DNA of 64,000 nt from Jacaranda mimosifolia (Eukaryota; Streptophyta; Magnoliopsida; Lamiales; Bignoniaceae): assembly GCA_018894105.1 (NCBI GenBank), contig CM032123.1:248001-312000 (forward strand), written 5' to 3'. The position numbers and the translations under genes are program-made. How positions within the stretch are numbered: the first letter of the stretch is position 1; every line of letters starts with the position of its first letter. Below, piece by piece: positions 36,300-47,352 of the stretch. A model generated the notes under the pieces. It did no database searches. It had not been told where the DNA came from and was given only the letters and a program-made list of their open reading frames with translations.

Positions 36300-36775
36300 T
36301 TGAGACTGAATTATTAACACTACTTTTCTAGCAATTCTTTCTTATATTCTTTCTTCTATATATACAATTTCGGTTTTCAATCGTGCAACCCTTTATATAA
36401 AGTTCTCAATTATTAAGATGGTGACCCCCAAGTAATTATTAAAAAAAAAAAGGTGGTGACACCCAAGTAATTTCCTTCATCTTTTTTCGCCTTCGGAGAT
36501 AAACATGCTTGTAGTCGTTTTAGTATTTTGCCAAGTTAATGGATGTCATAATCTTGACTTAAAAAGTAAGTCTAGTTGCAAGTTGCCGCTGACAGCTTCC
36601 TGGTTAGATCAAAGAGCCTTTGATTGAAATTCAGATGGACCGATTTTAATTGTGGAATTATATTCAGGTAATGTTTGGTTATGTTCTATATATTTTGTAT
36701 TATGTATTTTAGGATAATGAATTTTGAGAGTGGGATTGGGGAATGTAAAAATTGTGTAGGGGATTGTAATTGATG

Positions 36776-37592
36776 TAGGGGTGTAAACGAATATTAAACG
36801 GATCGAATACACTATTTCGATAGTCGTATTCATTTAACTTTTTGAATATTCGAAGACAGATATGGATTTAACGGATATTTAAAAATGATATCTAAATTTG
36901 TATCCATCGACATCGATCAGATTCGAATATATCTATATTCGATTTTAATTATTCAGATATATTCATATTTTATTAAATTTATCCATATTCGAATTATTAT
37001 TTTATATTCATATCGATGATAATTATTTAGATATCCATTTACGAATATCCAAATACGTGAATTTATAATCCTATAACAAATACATATCTTAATTAATCGA
37101 AGGAACTATGTAATTTCATTAAAACGAAAGCAATAAAATAAATATTATAATTTTTAATTAATAATTGAATTTATAATTAATTATTAGTACTTATTATTAA
37201 TAATAATAGCATTAAGTATATTAATTATAAAGTCAACCAATAATAATTATGTTGATTAATTTTATTCTTCATTTTTTTCTCTATATTACAATAATGTTTT
37301 AAATTTGTTCTTTTTTCTTCCCAATTCTTCAATTATAATTTATATATATACATATATGGATTATGAGATTTCTGTCGTAAAATATAAATAATACATTATT
37401 TAATAAATATATATTCGAATCGAATATTAAACGAATCGAATACGCATTTACATTATCCATATCCATTTATAATCGGATATCTACTAATCGAATACAGATA
37501 ATATCTGCTTTAAACGAAAGCGGATAAATTTTATATAAACGGATACGAATGCGAACGGTAAACAAATTTTCGAATATCCATTTACAACCCTA
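36776..37592. mobile_element. hAT-like MITE, family M1
   Basis: Same insertion as 4189-4999, copied by the segmental duplication. Ends TAGGGGTGTAAACGAATATT / inverted TAGGGTTGTAAATGGATATT. Flanks AATTGATG (36768-36775) and GATGGATG (37593-37600). Confidence 0.72.
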
Positions 37593-38343
37593 GATGGATG
37601 TCTGTTTATGTTTTGGAAAATTAGTTAGAAAATTGTTTCGGAAATTGTTGGTATGTTTACTTATGTTTTGGGAGAGGAGACATTTTTTCTTGTAATAATC
37701 AAATCAATTTCTTTTTATTTGGTTTTTGAGGTGAAAAAGAAATTGAGTAATTTCTTTTATTGTAAGAATAAATATATATATGTATATATATATTAAAAAA
37801 TGAAATTTTTTTATAAATAATGAAGGATAGAAAAAGATATTTTAGAAGAAATCAATTTTAATGTTTTGAATGAAAAATGAATGTCTGTTTGTTCATTTTG
37901 CCAAAACAATTTTGACAAAATATAAACAAACAAGGCCTCAATATTCATGCATGGAGATCAGCATGATGATTCCGTATATTTTCTTGGTTGGTGAGTCTGA
38001 ATGATGCAACTCAAAACTTTTGGAGTCTTTCTTAATTAATTTCTGCGTTCTTTTTTAACAGTTTGCAGAAAAAGTATAACCTTTTTGTTGGCATATTGAT
38101 TCACGACGCGTGGAATTTTTGGAATATATATAGATGAAAATTTCGTCCCACACTCCCACTCATCATCATCATCATCATCATTATTATATATTTTGTTGAA
38201 GAAGCTTCATAGAGAGAGAGAGAGCGAGAGAGAGAGGGATCAGACTACAGGAATGTCATCCATCTTTTTCACGTGATCGATCTACTCAGCTACTTGGGTC
38301 ATTTTCAAGCACATTAAAAAATTCATGTCTCAAGCCTTTGAAC

Positions 38344-39042
38344 TAATGGTTTGAATCAAGTTGGACTGGTTCGTCGGATCGATTGAAACGATAATCGAAG
38401 GCCAATATTAAAATTTAAAAATTAGGGACCTATTGAATCAATTAAAATATGTCAAAAATCGGTTCAACAGATGGTTCCATCAATTTGCCATTGATTTACT
38501 TATTTTTTTAAATTTAAAATTAAAAAAATAAAAATATAAAATATAAAAATAAAAAGAGGAATTATGAGTTGAACATGATGACTAAAGATTTTGAACATGT
38601 AATTTTTTAAACATAAATTTGTTTTTCTGAAATTTAATAAAGTAGTAGTTATATGTGGATGCTTATGTTTAATTTGTTATATTATTTTGTTTAATCTCTA
38701 CTAATATTTAGTGTGAGAAAACTTATTTTTACTTGGATTTTGAAGCATTAAGCAGACGATCACTTAAATTAATATTAAACATTCTTTTAATTAAATTATC
38801 ATTTGTAACTGGCTAATTGTAAATAGTTTTTTAAAGAACATCTTAAAAATAAGTAAGAATAAAAAAAATTTCAAATAATAATTTTCTTATATTTTTGAAA
38901 TTTTTATTTTTATTTATACTAAAATATTATATATAATTAAATATAATTATGATATCATTATGACGTCACATCGATTGAAAATATCGAACTACTAACTAGT
39001 AACATCATCAGTTCTTTGTTTGGTCCGACTTTGAAAACATTG
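38344..39042. mobile_element. hAT-like MITE, family M2
   Basis: Same insertion as 5778-6495. It begins TAATGGTTTGAATC and ends CTTTGAAAACATTG, flanked by CTTTGAAC (38336-38343) and CTCTAAAC (39043-39050). Confidence 0.68.
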
Positions 39043-39839
39043 CTCTAAACCCTTCCAATGGGTTTCAAAAATAGAAATTCTTTATGGGCCTCATCTATAT
39101 ACATAGATCTCAAGAGAGAGTACTCGTTTTGAACAACTTAATAACTAAATTACACTTAAAATATTCTGGTAGAATTAAGAAAATTATGGAATTAATTAGA
39201 TCATATGGATGGTAATTAAGCCATAATTTCTGGCCTCATCCATGCAACCAATTGGAACGTACTCAGATATGAATTAATTACCTGCAGTACTTAGTTCAAC
39301 TAGAACTAATTGAGTTGATTTATTCATGGCTACAGTACTATCACGTTGCACAATCCCATAAACCATGCATTAAGCACATATTTATGTTAATCAATTCCCA
39401 ATTATTATTAATTTATAATACTCAAACTTTTGGTACGGTTTAAATCCAAAATATTAGTCTTAAATTTCATATCTAAAATGAAGTTATCCATTATGCAACT
39501 ATCTAATTAATTTATCTAATTGAATTGTCTTATCAAAATTAAATCATATTAGCAATTAAATAATCATTAGTATATATAAAAAGTAAAAGTATTTATTAGT
39601 TCTCTTATAATAATATAATTTTCAACTATTTACATATATTTGCTTGAATATATTGTACAAAATGATACTATTTAAAAATAGTGAAAAGAATAAAGTTAAA
39701 AAAAGAAGAACAATATTGAATAATTAATTGGGCACATTGCTACCATATTTATGTGTGTATAAAAATTTAGGGCAGGAGAAAAAGAGGAGGAAAAATATAA
39801 TATAACGAGAAGGAAAAAACTAGATGAAAGATGAAATTA

Positions 39840-41540
39840 CAATGAGATTTCATGGACTTCGTACGTGTTTCCACACAACAACCCAAAAGGCAACGGTCTT
39901 CCATTTTTCATTGGCAGCACAATATGATCCCTAAAGCTATCAGAGCCAAACACTTGTCCTAGTATTACTGATCTTACCAAAAATAAATGTATGATAGATA
40001 TAAATAATATAGTTATTAATAAGCTCCCTAGTGAACAAAAAGAATATATTAGTTACAATAAAGCTAGCAATTCACATGATCATAGTCAATATGAAGATTT
40101 TTTTACTACACCACAAATTATCAGCCCACAAGCCCATTCCCAAATTCAGACATGCTATATGTGAAAGATTATGTGTTTAGAAAAATAAAATATTCTTTGA
40201 ATAATTGATTTGAACGTCGAGGGTTGTCTTTGATACAATAATATTCATAAATTAAATTGATTAACTAATAATTTAAATTAAAAAAAAAATCTTAGTAGGC
40301 CAATATAGTGCCCATTGTACTATTTACTAAATGAGAGTCATAATGACCATCACACCTGACATTAATATTCTTTGCTTGGTGATTGAATTTTAGAAGCCTA
40401 AAAAGGGATCTTACCATGAAGGTGCCGCTAAATTCCTTACCAAGCAATAAAGATTCCATATCTTCTGCTTTATGTTTAGTTTGATCCATGAGTGCTTAAT
40501 TTCTCCATGTCTCAGTCCCTCTAGTTCCATTACCACTTCTTTCATGCAAGGCCTATCATTCCCTGTCACATTTAAGTAACTTTTTGCAAGCATAGCAACT
40601 TTCTTTATTACCTCCTTATCCTCCTCTCTCAGAACAATATTATCTTGAAGTATTTGGAACAAGCGGTCTTGCTTCATCACAAAAAAGAAAGAAGTTGGCC
40701 AAATTTCTCTCCTCCTCTAGCTTTTCATAGCTCAATGCCATCCTTCCTGTTAGAAGCTCCACAAGCACTACTCCGAAACATCATTTTTCTCGGTCAAATT
40801 AGTACATTTGCATATACTCAGGATCTAGATATCCAAATGTCCCATGCACCATTGTAGATAATTATGATTGATCCAAAGGAACCAATCTTGAAGCTCCAAA
40901 ATCAGACAATTTTGCTGTCAAAATATGGTCTAAAAGAATATTTTCTCACTTTACATCTTTGTGGATAGTTGGAGTGGAAGTTGTAGAGTGCAAATATGAG
41001 AGCACACCAGCAGTTTCTGTAGCTATTTTCAAATGCATGTCCCAAGATAGAAAGCGTGCTTTTGCCTTATTGTATATGTGTTCGAAGAGGGTGCTGTTGT
41101 TGATGTACTCATAAACCAACAGAGGTATTTGTGTTTCCAAACAACAACCAAGAAGCTTGACTATGTCTCTATGGTTAATTTTGGACGAAACAATCACATC
41201 ATTGATGAATTCTTCTATTTGGGTATGATCTATTTCTTTAGACTTCTTGATGGCAACTATTCTGTTATCCGGCAAGAAGCCTTTGTATACAGTGTCATAG
41301 CCTCCTTGACCAATGATGATATTATTGTGGAAGTTGTTGGTCAACTTCTGCAGCTCTGATGCACCAAAATTTTTGTCATATCTGAAAATGTGTCTCTTCA
41401 GGTGATTTTTTCTTGCAGCAACATGCCCCTATTTTGAAGAAAGAACTTTTATCTCATCTTCATTAGCCTTCTAGTCTTGAGTTCTAAGTGCACCAAATAA
41501 GCAGTTAGTAGCAGAACAATGACCCCTAAAGTGATCTTTG
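39840..41540 (-). pseudogene. WAKL-6: kinase-only WAKL pseudogene
   Basis: Counterpart of WAKL-2. Exon 4 only, from a helix relic near 41530 to the tail near 39860. Open pieces are 41344-40946 and 40680-40411. Lesions: HRD reads HKD and is followed by a TGA (40946-40948); a TAA in the activation segment and a TAA at 40799-40801 are shared with WAKL-2; there are frameshifts before the DREK/TEKSD region and at the tail. DFG is intact (GGA at 40895-40897) and the P+1 loop reads GYLDPEY. The tail is split by a 427-bp insertion (39980-40406). Upstream, about 150 bp of intron 3 survives, then a transposon; no ectodomain exons exist. Confidence 0.85.
39980..40406. mobile_element. Unclassified 427-bp insertion in WAKL-6 tail
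   Basis: Flanked by a perfect 10-bp direct repeat GATCTTACCA (39970-39979 and 40407-40416) and absent from WAKL-2, where the tail is continuous. No inverted ends are visible, no poly(A) end and no ORF. The duplication length fits a Mutator-type or LINE/SINE-type event, but the family is not recognised. Confidence 0.6.
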
Positions 41541-42161
41541 TTCTCATATTTCAACAAGCAAAATAGAATATACATATTAAGTTCTTCTTTTTCAACATAT
41601 GGACTTCAAATTGAAACATATGTATATCTCATGGGACAAAGAATAGAAGATGTTAATTTAGGATCATTTCCATTGCATATTTCATTAATTAATCCGGGAT
41701 TTTTACAAATAACCCCTCATGAATAGGCAAATTACCCCCTTGTGAAAAAAAGTAGACAAAGAACACCCTCATATTTTAAAAAACCATGCAACGAAACCCC
41801 CCCCCCCCCCTGAGAGCTTGGGTGTAGGACATGCGTCCATGCATGCATCTGGGCTTAAACTTTTCTATATAAAAAGACAATTATACCTTTATTCATCAAC
41901 CGTTGGATTTTCTTTTAAAAAATCAATGATTTAAATCAAATTATATTATATATTTTAAAAAAATATATAAATTATATATATACACAATATAATATATTAT
42001 CATATATATAATGTGTACATATATTCTATAGGTGTGTATACATATTATATATATATATAAATGACTATCTAACCCACCGACAGCTGGCATTCACCACCGA
42101 CATCCCTCATCGGTGGCTGGAATCCACCGCGAGCAGCCCCCACTGATGGTCGACACTTGAA

Positions 42162-42197
<36 letters not shown>

Positions 42198-42350
42198 AAA
42201 TCGACGGCTGCCATCAAACACGACCGCCATGGCGGCCAGTGGCCGGATCTAGCCAGATCCGTATCTAGCCATGTCTGGTCATAATGTTGCGAAATGGGGT
42301 GGGGGATGGTGTTGGGGAGATAGGGTGGGGGGTATATAAATTGTGGGGAG

Positions 42351-42407
42351 GTCTCCCCAACACTTATGGGCTACCATGGCCTGTTAGCCCATAAGTGTTG
42401 GGGAGAC
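42351..42407. repeat. Perfect 23-bp inverted repeat (hairpin)
   Basis: 42351-42373 and 42385-42407 are exact reverse complements (arm starts GTCTCCCCAACACTTATGGG), with an 11-base spacer. It lies inside the GC-rich core. GTTGGGGAGA(T/C)..GGGATGGGG(G) flanking words also repeat on both sides. It could form a cruciform or RNA stem. Confidence 0.9.
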
Positions 42408-42534
42408 GGGATGGGGGGTAGAATTTTGTATTATATATATTATTAAATAATTATATAGATTATCTTATATGTATTATATATTTATTATGTATTATATTGT
42501 ATATATTATTATATATATTATCATATATATTATA

Positions 42535-42770
42535 ACAAATATATAAATATAATTATCTTATAAAAAATAAATATAACTAAATAAATATATATTATGACAT
42601 ATATGTATATAAATATATTATCATACATACATGATAATAAATATTTGAATATAACTATCTTATGAAAAATAAATATAACTAAATAAATATATATTATAAC
42701 ATATATGTATATAAATATATTATCATATATACATGATAATAAATATATAAATATAACTATCTTATAATAT
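42535..42770. repeat. About 103-bp tandem repeat, AT-rich
   Basis: Two successive copies of a unit containing AACTAAATAAATATATATTA, TATGTATATAAATATATTATC, CATGATAATAAATAT and AACTATCTTAT. A partial third copy follows. It is contained in the transposon at 41697-43450. Confidence 0.8.
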
Positions 42771-43626
42771 ATATATATGTATATAAATATATTATATGTT
42801 TTCATAAATATATATAATATTTCATTTTCAATAAATAATTAAAAATAAAAAAGATATAAATAAAAGTTATTTAAATTTTTTAGATAAGTTTATATAAAGA
42901 TGAAGTTATTAAATAATAACATTATATATACATATATATATATAAATATCTTATCAACAAAAAAATATATATATGTATATAAATATATTACATATATTTT
43001 AATAAAGATATATATAATATTTAATTTGAAATGAATAATTAGAAGGAAAAAATATATAAATAAAAGTTATTTAAATGTTATAGATAATTTTATATAAATG
43101 TATATATATGCGATATATGTATTTAAATATAAATAAAAAATATGTTATATATTTTTATGAAATTTAAATTTTTTTTTCTTTGGACTGAATTAATAGAAAG
43201 AAAGATGAATATAATTGATAAGATGAAAATAATGATAATAAAAAGTTATTTAAATTGAATTGAAAATATATTAAATGATTAAGGGTAAATTAGTCTTTTC
43301 AAATTAAAATTATGTTAAATAGGTAGCAAATGAGAAGGGGTAGGCTGTGTGTATTATTTTTTAAAACATAGGGAGATATTTTGAAAATTTATTTTTTATA
43401 GGGGGGTATATTATCTATTTTTTAAAATATAGGAGGATAAATTGCTCATGGGTAAACAGCTGGCGTTCCCTCCCTAAAACTGCAGGTACAACCCATTTGC
43501 TGCATCCGTTTGGCTTTAATTCTGTGTGTGAATTAAGATTTATGAGTATACATGTATATTAATTCTTGTTTGCTTGAGAGTAAGAAATTGAATTTATAGA
43601 AGTTGGTTCTTTTTTACTATTTTATG

Positions 43627-43749
43627 GGATTGCTTATGTGTGGCAAGAGTTGCAGATTGAGATGGATAAATTATTTGAGGCCTGACCTCAAGAGAGGCAA
43701 TTTCACTGAGGAAGAAGTTGAGATCATTATCAAACTTCACATCCTGCAG
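43627..43749 (+). pseudogene. R2R3-MYB exon relic, copy 2
   Basis: Reads [19 protein letters not shown], then [19 protein letters not shown] and ILQ. This spans the end of MYB repeat R2 and the start of R3, as in the second exon of R2R3-MYB genes. Open throughout but ends within R3 at a GGAAGCAATTAC junction; the tryptophan-rich remainder of R3 and any first exon are missing. Same place relative to WAKL-6 as copy 1 to WAKL-2, so it was part of the duplicated segment. Homology to MYB is clear; function is not expected. Confidence 0.85.
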
Positions 43750-45218
43750 GGAAGCAATTACTATTTTTTTTAACCTTTTTCTTGATTTTCAACCTTTTGG
43801 GCCATGGGGGAAAAATGTGAGGAACAATTACGGACTATTTTCCACTTGCCTGATAAAAAGAAAATTCTCAGCTTTGTTTGTTCAGATCGATTGATTGATG
43901 GCAAGCAAATTTTTATTTTATTAAAGAACTTGAGTTCTGTTTTCAAATTTAATTTAGGATTTTTGGCACTTGTTGATCAAGGGTTTGACTTAGAGTCAAA
44001 TAATGTCCCTATGCTCAGGATATTTATAGTTCGTTAAAAGTTTTATGAGTTTGAAAATAAAAATAAAATCATAGTAAATAATAAAGGGAACCAAAGAACA
44101 TGTGACGTGTTTGGATGGTAGGCAACTAAACAGTTAGTTAGTTAAAGGTTGGTGGCTGATGACGGTGGTGGTGGTGGAGTCATGTGCACTAACTGTGTGG
44201 AGTATATATGGAATTCACCAAAGAAGTTTAGGCCAGCCAAACATTGCCTGTTTTCTTTCTTAAGCATACATTTTAATTAGCTTTAATCCCACCTCAACGG
44301 AAACTGAACTTATATCATATTCATAAAAAAAATGAGATTAAGTCTTTTCTTTTGTGATTTTTCATAACAATAACAACGAAATAATAGTAAATAAATTTCA
44401 AGTTGACGAAAAGATCACAATAACTAAATAAAGAATGAAAAGTAGAGCTCAATACTCACATGCTCTCAGCCATGTGCCAATTATTTTCCTGTCTCCCATT
44501 TTCAATCTTTTTCTAGTTCAATTTTGATTTTTGTAAACTCATAGATGCATATTCTTGTCAACTGAAATTGGGTATTTATAAATAAAAATTTAAAACTTTA
44601 ATTACATGAGCAAACATTTATTTAACACAATCATACTAATGTTTATTTTTTTAATTTAATTAAAATAGTATATATATATATATATGAACTATAATTTAAC
44701 CCCTAAGTATCAACCAATAAATCCCGCTCCTTTATTTTTAATATTTTCTGTAAAATATATAAAATAGTAATCATATATCTATACTATATATAAAGCATCT
44801 ACCCCCTTTTCGGTACGTTTTGGGTTAGTCTTCCTAAAATATCATTATTGTTGCTTTTTAATTCCTATAACTACTTAGGTAGTTACCTTTTTTCTTTTTC
44901 AAAATTTTGTTCTCTCCAAATTTTTTATTTTTTTTCCTTCTTAGTTCTTTTTTCTTTTGCCTATCACTAATATTTAAATAAATATATTAAAAATATTAAA
45001 AGTTCTAGCAATATTTAAAAGAGTAAATGAATGTCTATGTTATTTTAGCACATGCATAGAGTGTACGAAAATTGCTAGTATATATAATTAAGTCAAGGGT
45101 GCCAGTAGTACAGGGATAAGTGGTGGTTGGTACCCGTGGACGTGATCGGCGTAACATGTTTTTCTTTCGTCATTAATTAATTTTTGGGGTCAATAGTACA
45201 AACCACCTAATTCTATAT
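43750..45218. other. AT-rich intergenic DNA after MYB relic 2
   Basis: Near-copy of 9863-11317. The 77-codon ORF at 43804-44037 is not kept in the first copy, which has an insertion at its start. No gene. Confidence 0.55.
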
Positions 45219-46821
45219 TGGGGTGGCAATTTTCAACAATATATGATAACTTGACATGAGTTCGATATGAAAATTTTGGATTTGTTGACCCATTTTAGAT
45301 TCGGGTCCAACAAGATTGACAATAATAAGAGCCCAAAGAAAATGAGTTGGGTTGGGTTAAATTTTAGTTTATACAAGCAACCCAAAATTTGATTGTGGGT
45401 CACATGACAACCTGAATCTACCTGAACCAACTCGACCCAATTCGAATTAGACAAATAAAATTTAAATTTTTTCAGGATTAAAAATATAAAATAATAAAAT
45501 AAAGCTTGAAAATTTGAACTTTAGCAATATCAAAATTACTACTTTGACTTTTTTTGGTTTTATTTATTTTCACAATCATATAGGATGGATTATTAAAATT
45601 TTAAATTATTCCTAATGGTTGTTTTTGTATCCAAGTGGACATGAAAATTGTATTTTTAAAGAGTTAACAAAATACTACTTTAACTAATGAATTGTTCTAG
45701 AAGTTTTTTAGGTCTTATATAATGCAAGATTTTGTACATAAAAATAGATAAAAGTTCTTTCTATTGAAAGATTAAAAAATTCAAAAGACTTAAGCAAGTT
45801 TTTATAATAATTTAAAATATTTGTTTTACTTATTTGCTTGATGATATATTTTTATTAGTTTATGTAGTGCTTAATTAAATTAATATAAAGTTAAAAAAAT
45901 AATGACATTAATTTTAAAAAGTTAAAAGAGATCATTTGATTGACACAAAAAGATCCAAAAATTAAAGAGAATGGGTGAGTAAAACTTTAAAAAGTATGAT
46001 ATTTTTAAAAATAAGACACTTATGATTTCAATATTTTTATGATACTGATGGATACTAGAAAATAAAGGGAAAAAGTCCTAAAAATCAATATATTATGTTA
46101 TTCAGTTAAAATTATTTCAGTGCATTTGTAGAGTTTTAATGAGAACCCCTTACTCTATTCTAATTTGTTAATAATTAAAAATAGATAAAATTAAAAAATA
46201 AAAATACCAAAAAGTTTCTAAAAATTAAAACATATATTCAAATAATTATTTTAAAATTTAAGTCGACCCGAACCTGATCTGATATGAATAGGAATGTAAA
46301 TAAATCGAGCTTGAGCCCAAAATACTGAGCTCGAGCTCGAGTTGGCTCACTAGAAAATTTTAAATTAAATAAAAATATTAAATAATTAATATATCATAAT
46401 TATTTAATAATAATTAATAAAATAATTTAAATTATAATATATTATAATTATTTAATCATATATAATAAATATTTAAAATTAAAAAAAAAGTAAATTATTA
46501 ATATATTAATTGTTTAATTAATATATATAAAATATTTAAAAATAGAAAAAAGCTCATGAGCTGGCTCATGAGAGCTTTCGAACAACTAAAATAAAGCTCA
46601 AGCTTGGCTCATGTTAAAGCTCGAGCTTGAGTCGAGCTATAATCGTCTCATGAGCCAGCTCGACTCATTTCACACTCCTAGATATGAATCAGGTTCGCTT
46701 AAGGTTGAACACTTTTAAGTTAGTATCAGATTTGATTGGATTTGAGTTGAGAAGATAATTGTTATATATCTTTGCTTCAACTCAACTCAAACTCACCCAG
46801 CCCACCCAAATTGCCACCCAT
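45219..46821. mobile_element. hAT-like element with nested MITE (second copy)
   Basis: Copy of 11318-12943. Flanks TTCTATAT (45211-45218) and TTCTATGT (46822-46829). Ends TGGGGTGGCAATTTT and ..AAATTGCCACCCAT. Contains the M3 MITE at 46289-46680. Confidence 0.65.
46289..46680. mobile_element. Nested hAT-like MITE, family M3
   Basis: Ends TAGGAATGTAAATAAATCGAG and, inverted, TAGGAGTGTGAAATGAGTCG. Perfect 8-bp GATATGAA at 46281-46288 and 46681-46688. Confidence 0.78.
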
Positions 46822-46829
46822 TTCTATGT

Positions 46830-47340
46830 ACTGCTCACCGCACTTTCTAAATCCTAATCCAAAAAACTGCATTAAAATTCATAAATGGCTATGGTCTGTG
46901 AGTGAACTGACTTATAACCAACAGTCCATGTCTTGTTTACGAGGCTCAAATATTACAAAGAATCATGAATCATCATCCTACACTATCCATCGTCGGTTGG
47001 GGTCGCACTAGTCCTATCCATTCTTCAGGCCTTCTCCTATATCTTCTCTGGTCCCTGGCGTCCATTGCGCCCAAATAATAAAAGCGTCTTTTTCTTTTTA
47101 ATTGGGTTCTTCCCCTTAATACGTTGGAATAAGAATAAACATTCAAAAACATAAATTTCCGGAACATTTTCTAGACAAACAAACATGGAAATTTCATAAT
47201 ATAACTTTCTTGATGTCCTAATACACAGCGATGTAAAAAGACTTGTCCTACGGACCATGTAAGGCTTACTACATGCAACAATATTAAAACCACAACTAAT
47301 CAAACCGTTGTATTAACACTATTACTCTCAACAAGGGTAG
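46830..47340. other. 3' flank of WAKL-7, no gene seen
   Basis: Nearly identical to the 3' flank of WAKL-3 (12952-13470). No conserved ORF. Confidence 0.55.
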
Positions 47341-47346
47341 TTTATT
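47341..47346 (-). terminator. AATAAA poly(A) signal candidate, WAKL-7
   Basis: AATAAA on minus a few bases past the stop codon at 47353-47355. Confidence 0.4.
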
Positions 47347-47352
47347 GCTCAA

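Larger units (their letters stand above)
36400..39830. other. Intergenic flank WAKL-5 to WAKL-6
   Basis: Near-copy of 3786-7820, with MITEs at 36776-37592 and 38344-39042 in the same sites. No gene seen. Confidence 0.6.
41697..43450. mobile_element. Foldback element with GC-rich core, in WAKL-6 intron 3
   Basis: The left end GGGATTTTTACAAATAACCCC leads to CAAATTACCCCC. The right part (GATAAATTGCTCATG near 43435) is the inverted counterpart but is truncated at the end. Contents are a poly-C tract, TA-rich DNA, a GC-rich core at 42060-42420 with a GA repeat (42167-42194), a perfect hairpin (42351-42407) and 103-bp tandem repeats (about 42535-42770). No transposase. A right-half remnant lies at 9160-9612. 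Confidence 0.5.

Noticed and set aside
43804..44037. 77-codon ORF after MYB relic 2
   Set aside because: Not conserved in the paralogue at 9900-10115, which has a different start and indels; no recognisable domain.
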